In this document: one piece after another, positions 1 through 12,221 of the stretch
Layout: each line of letters opens with the position of its first letter
How positions within the stretch are numbered: the stretch's first letter is position 1
Assembly (NCBI GenBank): GCA_930367205.1
Contig: OV884011.1
Span: 114,573,866 to 114,637,865, forward strand
Direction: 5' to 3'
Length of the DNA stretch: 64,000 bases
From: Acanthosoma haemorrhoidale
Lineage: Eukaryota > Arthropoda > Insecta > Hemiptera > Acanthosomatidae
Notes under the pieces: generated by a model
What the model was told of the DNA's origin: nothing
Databases searched by the model: none
Seen by the model: only the letters and a program-made list of their open reading frames with translations
Made by a program: the position numbers and the translations under genes

Positions 1-2050
1 CTGGGGACGCTTAATTATTACAGAAGATTTGTGCCGGACATGGCGGCATACCTGGTGCCTATTAATAATTTACTGCGAAAGGGAGCGAGGGTGGTAATTA
101 CCCCAATCATGGAGCAGAACATCCGGAAATGTATGTCTAGCTTACAAGAGGAACCAATATTAGCATTTCCCGATTTCCAACATCCCTTCACAATCACCAC
201 TGATGCCAGCGAATACGCACTGGGGGCAGTGTTGTCGCAGGAGAGAGATGGTGGGGAGCGCCCGGTGGCGTACGCTAGTCGACGGCTCACAGAAACGGAA
301 GCGCGGTATAGTGCTCTAGAGAGAGAGCTCCTAGGTATCGTCTGGGCTATAGACCATTTCCGCCCATATGTCTTCGGCAGAAAATTCCATGTTCACACCG
401 ACCACAGACCCCTACAATGGGTAGGAAAGTTAAAGGAGTCCTCGGCGCGGGTCACGAGGTGGAAAGAGTTTTTGTCCCAGTACAATATGGAGATCATATA
501 TAAACCCGGGAAAGAGAACGTAGTGGCAGACTGGCTGTCCAGAGCCATTATTGTGAATGCATTGGAAGAAGGGGAACCATCCGGGGAAATCCAACAGTTT
601 CTCCGGGAATGGACACCCGGGGAGGATGGTAGCCTCGGTACGCGAGGAGATAGCGAAGGCGAGGAAACCCTCGAAGAGGAAGGTTCCGCCGCCGAAAGAC
701 CTGTTGAAATGGAAGTAACAGAAGGGATCGTGAACGACAAAAGACGGCAGATCATTTGGAAATCCAAGACCTCAGGGCGGCTGCAGATCGCATATGACAG
801 TTATGGGAGCAGTAAAATCGCAACGATTTGGTCGCCACCAGGGGTTAGGAACGACCAAATTTGCCGTGCATTAAAAGATGCCTCGGAACCCGGAAAGACC
901 CATCATGTATTTTTAGGGAATGCCACTATTTGGGAGAAAATTCGTAGACTTTGGCGAACGGAACAACTTGGAGTGGATATGGTATTTATTCGGTGCACGT
1001 CGATGGTGGAGACACTCAAAGACAGAGAACAGCAGCTGGAAGTGACGCTGGCCTATCACCGAGGAAAAACGAACCACCGTGGAGTTCAGGAAACGTTGCA
1101 CGCGTTGCGGTGGAGGTACTTTTGTTGGGGAATGAAAAAGAGCATACAAGAAATGATAGGGGCATGTGCAGTCTGTCTCACTACGAAGTATGACAGACAT
1201 CCGCCACGGGGGCGACAAGAAGAATCGCCCACCGCCGAGACACCGTTGAGTGACTTACAAGTGGATACCTTCACTTGGAGGGGGTATAAGTGGGTTACCA
1301 CAATCGACAGCTTTAGCAAAGTGGCCATGGCGCACCCGGTGCAAGAACGGTCATCAGACGCGGTAATGCTGGCATTAAATACCTGGTTCCAGTTTTACGG
1401 AGTACCAGACAGGATCTCGTCGGATGGGGGCAGAGAATTCGACAATGCCAACATCCGAAACGAAATGAAGACTCTCGATGTCTCTTGGCATCTTAATACC
1501 CCAGGGCACCCTAAGAGTAGAGGAGGGATAGAAAGATTGCACAGCACCCTGAGTGACCACCTGCGGGTATATAAAGGGTCTGCCAGCGAATGAGGCGATG
1601 CCGAAGGCGGTGGCCACTTACAATCATTCGATCCACACCGCGAGGGGGTTCTCCCCGTTCGAGATCCTCTTTTGGCTGCGCGAAAGACGGAGAAATGGGG
1701 CAGAGACGGTAGCAGACGAGGGAATGGCGAGTAATACTGTCGGTTTGAGGAAAATATGTGACAAAGTCCGAGAAAGGATAACGAGGGACAAAGCGAGACG
1801 AGTGGAACGGGAAAACCTCAAAGTTCGGGATCGAATGGGGTAACTTAAAATCGGGACTATCGTCTATAAAAAACTAGGGTCAAAAAGGAGCAAAGAGCTG
1901 GTGCGATATGAGGGCCCATTTAAAGTTGTCGTGATTAGGGAACACAACGTCGTGACAATTGAGAGTATACGACCCCGTAAGAAGCGGCGAAATGTCCACA
2001 TAGAACAATTAAAGCTTCCACCAGGGGGGGAGGTTGTAGATCAGGAATGA
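1..2050 (+). pseudogene. Ty3/gypsy-type pol fragment: end of reverse transcriptase, RNase H and integrase
   Basis: The 3' part of an LTR-retrotransposon polyprotein, which would copy element RNA to DNA and integrate it. Frame 1 is open from base 1 to a TGA at 1591-1593, so the start lies upstream of the window. In order: the RT thumb (NYYRRFVPD), RNase H with its acidic residues (TTDASEYALGAVL, ALERELLGIVWAIDHFR, HTDHRPLQW, NVVADWLSR), a negatively charged linker, an integrase HHCC finger ending CAVC, and the integrase core acidic residues in VDTF, SSDGGREF and GGIERLH. Near 1570-1590 the reading shifts frame, a TAA interrupts it at 1841-1843, and a GPF/chromo-like tail (YEGPFKVVVI) runs to the TGA at 2048-2050. 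One frameshift and one nonsense codon indicate a dead copy. Its base composition is richer in G+C than the host genes to the right. RNase H and integrase identity is secure; the exact clade is not. Confidence 0.9.
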
Positions 2051-2347
2051 GCTGGAGTTTCCTCGCAGCATACACGCGAGGAACATTGTAAATAGTTATA
2101 GTTATGTGATTTTTCCCACAGAAGTATTGTTTTTTTTTCAAAGTCAAAGTTTTCTTTTATGTTTTTTGTTTACAAGTGACAGTTGGTTTTTACGTTTTAT
2201 AGGATTAGAGCTTAATGTGAGGGATTACAGGCTGTGTACGGGCGGGGCTGGCCTTTGCTCCTTTGTCACATTAGCGGAGCATTATTTGAATGGACTAAGA
2301 CGTCCGAGTGTTGGACTTCAAAGTTTGCGAATGGGTGTTCGTAAACT

Positions 2348-2537
2348 GGTGGGGGGGAGTTAAGTCCAGGCGCCGCTAGTGCCCAGCCTTAATCCCCAAA
2401 CATATGTTATCTGTATATGTTTACAGGTAATACCTATAGATAGAGGTATCTTGGACTAAATAAAGCTGTCTTGTTATAACGTTCTACGTGTTCTTATTAC
2501 CAACCTTTCTTAGCTTGTAATTCAATAAACCGTAACT
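2348..2537 (+). repeat. Candidate polypurine tract and short 3' LTR of the gypsy-type element
   Basis: A purine run (GGTGGGGGGG, 2348-2357) is followed at once by AGTTA (2358-2362), and TAACT occurs at 2533-2537, giving a 5-bp inverted terminal repeat of the form used by Drosophila gypsy-group LTRs. The roughly 180-bp interval contains AATAAA near 2458, as expected of an LTR polyadenylation signal. No matching 5' LTR is in the window, so the boundaries are inferred. The 300 bases between the pol stop and the purine tract show no recognisable env gene. Confidence 0.5.
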
Positions 2538-3261
<724 letters not shown>

Positions 3262-3264
3262 TTT

Positions 3265-3299
3265 GGTGCTGGCATGTAGGAATCTAAAGAGTGGTGTCC
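3265..3299 (-). repeat. 35-bp fragment identical to the nearby Jockey-type LINE
   Basis: This string, starting GGTGCTGGCATGTAGG, is repeated exactly at 4954-4988, where it lies in the decayed 3' part of the LINE's reverse-transcriptase reading frame on the minus strand. Here it is isolated, between the GA microsatellite and gag-like sequence. Confidence 0.85.
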
Positions 3300-4302
3300 T
3301 GAACATGATCCAGGCCGGCGAGGAGATCTCGTGGAACGTAGTGAAGGCATTCGAAGAAAGCATTCGGTGGTGGAAGATGGATCCCTGAAGAGGACATTTT
3401 TAAACTCTTCAGGGAAACGAAGAGACACTAGCAGACGAATGGACAGTACGCCGGAACGATGCTGGCCAGATATAATAATATCACGGAGAAGATGTGGGAG
3501 ACAGTGAGTGCGGTGGAAGTAGAAGTGGTGATGGCGTTCTTATCAACTATACTGAAAGTACACCTAGCGAAGGAGACTAGAAGAAAGGATGGGTTACCGA
3601 GAGAACGCACATTACTAGTATGTGCCTAAGAAATGGTGGACACCAGTGCCAGAGAGGAAGGTATCACAGTCGGCGAGGAAGAAACGGGCTGAAGAAGAGT
3701 GACGTATAGAAGGCCAAAAACCACGCCCATCGCATGGAAGAAGAAGGAGGTGGAGTACGGTGGAAGAGAAAGGGTAACAGTGGGGGAAAGGAGCTGAGGA
3801 AATGTGGGGCGCACCAAGACGACCAAAGCAGGACACTTGGTAGCACAGTGCCCACGCACTAGGTGCTTCGAATGTGGCATGGAAGGGCATGTAGCTAGGC
3901 AGTGCCCGTACATGAGCCAACGCAGAGACGGGAACAAGCCTGAACCATGGATAGACATGCACGATGGTGATAAACGCTCAGAGGATGCGGAGGAAGGAGT
4001 GGCCGCAGTCAGAAGAGTCAGAGACCTCAGTAACTTCCATGACAGAAGAAGAGAGGGAAGAACCAGGAAACCGAGAGGGCTAGGGAAGCGGCAGTGCCCG
4101 GAGGAGTGGTTGACGACAAACATCTGAGCAGAGGGGAGAGCGTGAGATCTGAGCAGAGTGGCGTCGGAGAGCAACCGCACAATAGTATATAGTAGCGTGA
4201 AAGTCGTAGATAGCGGTCTGCCTATAATAAGAGTCACGAGTGGAGTGAAGTGTCTAGTGGATACCGGCAGTACTAACACAATAATGTGTCGGGAACACTA
4301 GA
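3300..4302 (+). pseudogene. Decayed retroelement gag-protease fragment (CCHC zinc knuckle plus DTG protease)
   Basis: At about 3830-3915 the frame reads AGHLVAQCP followed by CFECGMEGHVARQC, a nucleocapsid zinc knuckle (C-x2-C-x4-H-x4-C) preceded by the remnant of another. In the same frame, after stops at 4125-4127 and again shortly after, 4197-4301 reads into CLVDTGSTNTIM, the catalytic D-T-G motif of a retroviral-type aspartic protease, and stops at TAG 4299-4301. These are consecutive gag-pro pieces of an LTR retroelement with multiple stops. The sequence before 3800 is probably the rest of gag but is too broken to read. It could belong to the same gypsy family as the pol piece to the left, in rearranged order; the sequence alone does not prove it. 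Confidence 0.75.
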
Positions 4303-4559
4303 GAGGATGTGTGAAGGTGAAAGGATGCCCCAAATACAGGTATGATCTTGTAACTTGATCACCCAGGGAGGCCCCTGAAAGGTGAAGGGGAGGCGGTAAT
4401 AGGGTAATAGGGCTAGATAGATGGGAACAGGGAAAATAAGGGAGCTCAACGGACGACAGAACTGCGGACAGCAGTGTTCCAAGTGCCAGTTCTATACGTT
4501 CTGGTGTCTGTTTTTTTTTCTAAGCTCCCTAGTTAGAAATTCAGGATGAGGAAAAAATA

Positions 4560-6760
4560 AGGAATATTTTGGTTGAGCGGATCCTTGTACTAGGAGTACC
4601 TGCTTGAAGGTGGTGTGAGAGGATTAAGGAGTGTGGGAAGCCTCTGTGGAGGTTGGTTGTTGCGGTACAGTGATGAGAGTCCACTGGTGACTGGGCCTAG
4701 AATCTCTCTCTAGTGCAGTCTTATTTAGTCTGATATCAGTGATGGGCGCCCCTTACAGGCTAGTTGTTGGTGGGTCAAGCGCCGTGATGTCCACCATTTG
4801 GTCTGCTTTACTTGATCTTGTTAGTCTTTGATGGCTACGGTGGTGGTGGGGACCTCGAATTTTCGTCCATGTCGGTATTCTTCATTTCACGAAAAGAGGT
4901 ATGCCATAGTGCCGTGCGCAGGATGTTGTTCTGGAAGCTCTGAGTCGAGTTATGGTGCTGGCATGTAGGAATCTAAAGAGTGGTGTCCCAAACAGTAGAG
5001 CTGGCCTCAGGACGCTCTTGTATATTGAGTTTTAGCCAAAGGGATATAGTCGGGCTTGTGATGAGATGCTGGAGAGAATAGTAAGTCCTGCGTACTCTTT
5101 TCAACTTCTTCTGCAAGTGTGTGCCGAAAGTCATATGTCTGCCTAGGTTGATGCTTAGGTAGCAGGTGCTGTTGGCAAGATTGCATTCAGTCCCGTCTAT
5201 GGTGAAGCTGGGTGGACGCTTTCTTTCTTTTGGAGTATGATGCTCCTACTATGTGCGCGGTGTAGATGTTGAAGAGTAGGGGTCCTAGCACCGACCCTTG
5301 GGGAACTCCGACGACGAAATCTCTGCTGGTGGTTGATACGGCTCCTATTCGGACAGAAAAGGTTCTGCCTGCTAGATAGGAAGACATGATGTTCTGGAGT
5401 TGTGCAGGAATTTCGTGCTCGTCGCAGGAATGTGCGATGATCTACAGAGTCGAATGCTTTCGTACAGTCAAGGGAGATCATCGCAGTGACTCTGTTGTTT
5501 CGCATGTTCGTTGCAACGTGCCGCTGCAGTTTCACTAGATTGCAGTCCGAGCTGAGTCCTTTAGTTAAGCCGGTCTGTTGAGGTGGTAAGATGTCTTGAG
5601 CGTCACAGTGTCTGGTGAGATGGTCGTAGAGAATTCTCTCGTATATTTTTGACAATTGGGTCAGCAGACTGATGGGCCTGTAGTGAGCTGGCTCATATCC
5701 ATTCTTGGCCGGTTTCAATAGTGGGACGGTGGTGGCGTGCCTCCATGTCTGGGGAAAATAGTGTGGTCTCAGTGAAGAGTTGAGAATGTTCACTATGTGA
5801 GATATCCCCTTCCGTGGTAGCTGCTTCAGAAGGATGTTTTGGATGTTGTCGTCCCCTGGTGCTCTATTGCCTCTGGTGTGACGAATGATTGCTGCAACCT
5901 GGTAGTAGGAGGTATATATAGTGGCGAGGGTAGGGGTCTGCCGATCGGGCGCTGTGATTGGCTCACTGTCTCTATCCCCTTTCAAGTGGTCGGCTAGTAT
6001 GTCTGCCTGCTCTGCAACTGAGGTGAACAGTCCGTTGTTTACAGTGTTTTATTTGTTACAGATGTTTTAACCAGCCGCCAAAATGCTTTATAGTCGCTGT
6101 GTAGACTACGTAGACAGTCGCCCCACATAGCGCTCTTCCACTGAATCATCAGAGATGTTATCTGTGTTGTTAGGGCGTTGAGCACAGGCTTCAGGTCTTT
6201 GTTGTTCGTACGGAACCACCTGTTTTTAATATTGTTGCGTTGCCGTATCAGTTGCATGATGTGTTTCGGTGGCTTCCTCAGGGAAGTCGGTACCGGGGCG
6301 AACTTCGGTATGGAGACATCAGCAGTTGGAACAATGGTAGCCTGCAACTGATAGATGGCGCTGTCGATATCCCAAGTATTTCTAAGTGGCGCAATCGGGG
6401 GCAACTCTGCACTAATGAGATGCTTATATTGGGCCCAATTGGCCTCTCGGTAGTCATATCTTGTAGCTGGTGGCTCTGGAATGTTGCCTTCTGGCTCATA
6501 GATAATAGGTCTATGGTCTGATGATTCAAAATCGAGCGCCATGCAGCCGGTGACCCGATTAGGTTGTTGGGTGAGAAATAAGTCTGGTATGGAGGTCCTA
6601 TCTGGGTTGCCATATTGCCTAAATGTTGGTACGCCTGGGTGGATCACTGTGAACGGTGTCTTGATTATGTGTTTGCCGAGGGCATTAGCTGTTGTTCCAC
6701 TCCACCAGCTGTGATTGGCATTGAGGTCACTGGCGTCTGTCCTAAGACGGGGCGGTTATA
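4560..6760 (-). pseudogene. Jockey-type non-LTR retrotransposon (LINE) remnant: endonuclease plus reverse transcriptase
   Basis: Read on the minus strand from right to left. Near 6740-6650 is an endonuclease core (LNANHSWW), then SIPDLFLTQQ and FESSDHRPI at about 6590-6500, the C-terminal motifs of AP-type LINE endonucleases. From 5985 the RT domain follows: [41 protein letters not shown] and, after a frameshift near 5400, GVPQGSVLGPLLFNIYTAHI. From about 5190 to 4900 the C-terminal part is recognisable only in pieces. Motif order and the HYRPISLL signature fit the Jockey group. At least two frameshifts and several stops make it inactive. The 3' end near 4560 is uncertain. Confidence 0.85.
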
Positions 6761-7488
6761 TAGGCAGGCCAGCCGTGGTAGATGTTAAACCCACCAGCAG
6801 CCCTCTCTCCTACTTACGCCTTAAGTTTATTATTACAATATGGAAACATAGTAAATATTTTCTGGACCAAGAAGAGGGGAACTTATAATTATTCGTAATT
6901 AAGAGGTTGACGCAACAAGAATTTTAGGAGTGAATCCCAGAAAGTAATGGAGTGAACAAAAATTGAACTGCCGAATTTTGCAGTTCAGTGAAAAGTTAAA
7001 GAAAAACAGGAGCCGATAACAATAGCTTATATATATGTACAGTTGAAAAGACCACTTTTTATTCAGCAGGGTTTCCTAGGGGTGGTTTATTTGGGTACCG
7101 TTTTGGTGTGTGTTCGAGTTGTATGTTCGTTTTGTCAATAAGTGGTTACATTACTTAATCTGGATCCAAGATTAACCATTATATGATTTGAAATAAATGT
7201 TTAAGGTAACGGAAGTATATTCGACGAGGTTACGCTTAAAATTAAGCTTCACTGAGTTAAATTCCTTACTAAACGTTTTTTCTTTTAATATGCGGACTGA
7301 ATGCACTTTAATACATGATCACTCGATTAGGAAGTATTCGTTTATTGATATAATCGATTAAAATTGATCTAGTCTGAATAAAATGATTCTCCCCAGTTTA
7401 CACTTGAACTTAAGTAGGTTTCAATCTAATATTGTTATAAACTTATTGATCAGCTGTTCTTGATCTTCACGGGATTGATAAATTGATA
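6761..7488. other. Upstream flank / presumed promoter and 5' UTR region of the NEURL4-type gene
   Basis: AT-rich sequence between the LINE remnant and the first NEURL4 codon. No clear TATA box, initiator or upstream exon could be assigned, and the transcription start is unknown. Confidence 0.3.
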
Positions 7489-7512
7489 ATGGCCGATTTA
7501 GGTTTAGAATAA
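7489..7512 (+). promoter_or_regulatory. Possible upstream ORF of the NEURL4-type gene (7 codons)
   Basis: ATG GCC opens a 7-codon frame (MADLGLE) that stops at TAA 7510-7512, 13 bases before the main ATG. The stop overlaps a further out-of-frame ATG at 7512-7514 that reads through the main start. If these lie in the mRNA leader they could lower initiation at 7526. The leader itself is not proven. Confidence 0.35.
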
Positions 7513-7525
7513 TGTTGGATAGAAG

Positions 7526-10500
7526 ATGTTTCATCCGAAATGTGGGGAGCATGTCAGATTAAGTAACGAGAACAGGACTGCTACAAGGATAGCCTCGGAA
7601 TTTAATCACGGTCTTGTTTTTAGCAGTGATCGCCTGCTAGATGAAGAATTGTTCGAAATTAGAATAGATAAGAAGGTATTGTTTACATGCACCCTAAAGC
7701 AAGTTCTGTATTTTGACCGGTGAGATGTTAAACATTTTGGAATTTTGCAGACTGAATCTTGGATTGGAAGTCTAGAAATTGGGATAACAACTTGTGATCC
7801 CAATATTTTTAATTTACCCCCAAGTGCAATTGATCTGACAAATAGAACATGGGTAAAGTTTTTTGATGTAAACATTTATTTAGATGCCCTTTTCGAGCTG
7901 CTTAGTTTATGTTATGAATATAATTTATTATCTTCAATTTTTTTAAGAAATAGTTGTTTTCCTGAGTTTTAAATAAAATGTAAATTATTTACGACTAATA
8001 AAAATAAGATTTAATGATAATGTGTAGGTGATCAAGATTAACTGATTAAAATTTGTGGTATGTGTTTAATTATTGTAATACTTTATTATTTCAGTCAAAT
8101 GACAGAATTATAAATTACTGCTAATGAAATGACTAGATCAATAAGACTAATTGTCACCTTCAACTAGCTCCTGTGTGCTGAATCCATTTAATCCACTTGT
8201 TTCTAGCTTGTGCCAATATTTTCATTTCTTGTACAGTTTTATCCATTGTTGCTCCTAGTATCATATAGTGGCCCTTGACAAGGCTCTGGTTATTGCTCTC
8301 AAAAAATAATTGTTCAATATTTTGTCTGAAAACCATTCTGTTTGATCTCTTCCATGATAATTTATCTCTAACTTTTCATGTTTTTCCTTCTATACGTAAT
8401 TTTTTTTTTGTTAAATATAACTTGGTTTTGTATGTTTTTCTGATGTAAAACCTTATGTTTCATGTAGATGGATCAAAGTTAGTTCAGAATTATAGCTTTG
8501 TTGACCTGCTTATCTTAAATTTATTACCTGCTGTGTTATTAGCCTTGTAGAATACATTAATAACTTTTGAAAGTATTTGTTGTCATGCGTTTTCTGGAAA
8601 GTTCTGGATTGTCTGCCACTTCAGGGTTTTTCTTTCTCTGGACACGTTAATTGAGAATGAAATATGGTTGACTGCTAATAGTTTTAGTATTATTCATTAT
8701 CAACCTAGCTAATTTGTGGTTAACATTAGGCTATTTACTCTTGTAGCCCAACAGCCATTTGTTTCCTAACTATCTCAACTTGTTTTATTTAAATATGCGT
8801 TCTAAAGGGGTTTCAATTTTCTGATCATTTCTTACTAAGTCAAATCTAATAAGTTAATAATTAATCTCTATTACATTTTCTTCACTTCACTTGTAAGTCA
8901 AAATATATTTCTTCATCAGAATAGGCTTCTTTCATTACTCAAAATAAATCGTCAAAAAACAATACAACACAAATGTATGGGTTTGATTTATGATCTGGAT
9001 GTTTTATTCAACATTAATCTACTGTACTTTCTTTCCGTATTTTGTGGTTACAGTTAGAGGGCGACTCTCAGCCCATGGGCTCAAGTCATAAACTTCCCAT
9101 TAGGCGGAAGTCCCCATCAAGTAGGGATGCAACAATAGTATAGTCGAGTGGTTGGGATCAGAATTAATTTTTAATACCAGTATATGAAGAAGGTAAAGAA
9201 GAGCTTCTGTAAGAAAAATTAAGATAAAAAATTAATACTAAACCTTCATACAATAGATAAAATAAATTTGATGAAAAACCTCCTTGTATGAATTAATTAA
9301 AGTGTGATGATTCTTAAATTTTAACTGATGGCAGAGCACTAATTGTAAGATACAATGTTGCAAGGAAAAGTGATTTCATGATTGCAGGCAGGAATTGCTG
9401 ATAGTGATTGATTAGTGGTAGGTTTAGTATCTTAGGGTTAACTGCTTGTGGCCCTATATGAAAAGTTGAATTCACCCTATATACCAGAAATGTCTGCTGC
9501 CTCCTTCCCTAATTCCCCAATCAAAACTGTATTTAAAAAAAAAAAAATTCCCTTGTCGATTTTTCAGATCTATGTCTGATCTTTTGACTTGTTTTAATAA
9601 GTGTGTCAACAGTTTTCTATATAATATTTAACATTTATAATACATTAATAGAAAAAAAATTATGCCCTCCCCACCAAAAAAAATTATTTACATCAAAACA
9701 AAAAATTTATGATTGTATATATGTGGGCATCAATGATCCTCATGATTAACATTCGCTATATAAAACAAAGAAAATTTAATTAAGCTTGTGCTCTAATGAA
9801 AAATTAGTAAAATTAAAATAGTGCCTGGACAAAATCATTGATTTATCATTAGTAAAATTTGTTTTAAAAAAATATCATGTAAATTTATTGTAGATATATG
9901 ATCTATTAGTAAATCCAAGTTTTTCTTTTTGGGCAATTCAACCACACTGATCGGTAAATCGGCCTAATTTGTCTTAACAGTATCAATTATGATTAAAAAA
10001 CAATAATATTTTCATCATGCACACTTGTAACAACTATAACTTCTTTGATTGGAAAAAACTAGATGTAGTAAACTAGTAGAAAAAATATTGTTGAATTGAT
10101 TCTTACTAAAAAGAAATAGTTAGGGAACTGGGCCTTGGATCTACTAGTATTTATTGGCAGTTTTTAATCAAAATTGCTTTTACTATTGTATCCACTTTTT
10201 AATTTAAAAAAATCTTTAATACGTGATGATAGAATTTAGTAAGAATATGCATTTAATTAGAAGAATTTATTTCTTAGACTTATTGTGTATTATAAATTTA
10301 TTTTATTTAGATTCTCTCTGGAAAATCAGTCCTTCACGATGGTTGCACCCTACTAGAAATGTATCCTTTAAATTTGGACAAAATCACAGAAGGAGAAACA
10401 GTTGGAGTATTGAGGTCAAAAAATGTAAGTAAATGTAATAGGCTCAGTAGAAAATTATTGCCTATGAAACAGTTATCTTCAGGAAGGAAAATTGGAAAAC

Positions 10501-12221
10501 ATGAATTGATTACTAGGAGTAGTTGCTGTTGGGAGTAATTTTAATTTTAAATTTCCATTCCTGCTAATTTGCAGGCCACCTATCTATGACATATTAAACA
10601 AATGACTCACCATAGGGCCCCTATGTCACCTCCAAACAAAAAACATAACAGACGGTACAAACTGCTTCTTCCTCTCTTGGGCAATCTTGCTATCCAGAAC
10701 CTCCTGTCTGGAAGCCAATGCTTCCTTTTTTGTCAATAATCGTAGCGTACACACTGGTTTCAACATAATTTTTATCCAAGATCTAGTTACCAGCATTTCC
10801 ATTCCCTCCTCTCTAGAGTCCATAATTCTTATGCAAATACCCTATTTATTCTTCCATCTCACCTAAGCCAGAGGTGACCTCCTACAACACAACTTACACT
10901 GTCTATTCAAGCAAGCTCATAAAGTTGTTTATGCAGATGCACGAGTTGAAATTCAAAGCTTGTTTGCAGATATAATTAATATATGCAAAAAAGTGTAGCA
11001 GGATCCTATGATTATAATGACCCATTAACATTTATAAAATACAACATTGCGTTGGGGAAAGTAATGATATGAAATGAGACTAATGATGTATTATGATTGC
11101 TATTCAGGGACAGCATAGTATCAACTCCGGAGATGCATCTGTTGTGTAAGAAAGAAACTGGTAACTTTTTTAAATGCCAGGAAAACAAATGGTATGGTTT
11201 CAACAAAGAAACATTTTCAGTATGAGGCATTCACTGCGACTGGCCAATCCTTTGAGATTGTGAAAAAGTGTAGGTATTATGGCAACATAACAACTTAAGA
11301 CAAATGTGGTAACTAGAGAAATTCATTTATGATTGCTGTAACAAATTTGTAATTAAATGAGGTTCTTACACCCAAGACCAAGGCAGTTGGACAGCCAAGG
11401 TTCTTAATATGGCTGGTAATGATGATGGATAATCGATGGGTCAGTGTCTGATTAAGATAGTCATTTCAAAAAAATAAATAGGTTATTCAATTCCCCCAAG
11501 TATGTTACCTACATAAAGCGAATGAACATAAGTCTGACAGTTTATTTAGAAACATAAAATAGATCGTATGTGTTACCTAAAGAAAATAATAATTACACAG
11601 ACAATCTGTGTAACACAAAAAAGAGAAAGACCCCAAACAAGTTTACAGGAAGACTTGCAAGACGGAATAAGAGGATGTAGTCAACAGGCACGGGACAGAT
11701 AAAATGGAGGAGAATCATTAGGCCTAGGTTCTTTATGTTTGTATAGTATAGTACTGTAGTTATTAAGGGCTTATTTACTGACAATATTAAATAATTTATT
11801 GTTTTGTTTTCTTAGAATAATAATTTTATCTCAAAATCTATGACTGTGGTGTATGAAATTAAATTTAACAATTAAATGGCAATGTACAAATTATACACAA
11901 ATTACAATACTTATGCTTTTCTTCTATCTTTTTCACAATTCTTTTCTGTTTAGAGTTGACAATTTTAATTGAAAAAATCAGTTGTTAAAAGACTACAGGG
12001 GCATGTTCTTTTATTCTTACTTTACTCAGTTAAAATTTTATTTTTGTGCTCTTATGTTTTAATTCTATTATTTAACTGTTTTTGTATTTTTCAGGGTGAC
12101 CTGGAATTTTTTTATAATGGAATATCTCATGGTCCAGCAGCATCCAATATTCCCGACCGAGTTTTTGCTGTTATCGATGTTTATGGCAACATCTCGCAAA
12201 TCACTGTCCTTCAAAAGAACA
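7526..12221 (+). CDS. NEURL4: NEURL4 exons 1-4: NHR domain 1
   Basis: Residues 1-164. The NHR fold is a beta-sandwich protein-interaction module. Visible hallmarks: [12 protein letters not shown] and ELFEIRIDK in exon 1, [12 protein letters not shown] in exon 2, SGKSVLHDG in exon 3, and [14 protein letters not shown] followed by [17 protein letters not shown] in exon 4. The exon 4 donor (ACA|gtatga) is weak; reading through it would add SMMC and a stop, but joining to exon 5 restores the frame. Confidence 0.9.

Noticed and set aside
2106..2363. env-like gene between gypsy pol and the LTR
   Set aside because: 85 codons with no signal, cleavage site or fusion-like motif, ending in the polypurine tract.
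8160..8330. Minus-strand open stretch in NEURL4 intron 2 as a LINE piece
   Set aside because: No RT or endonuclease motif could be identified.
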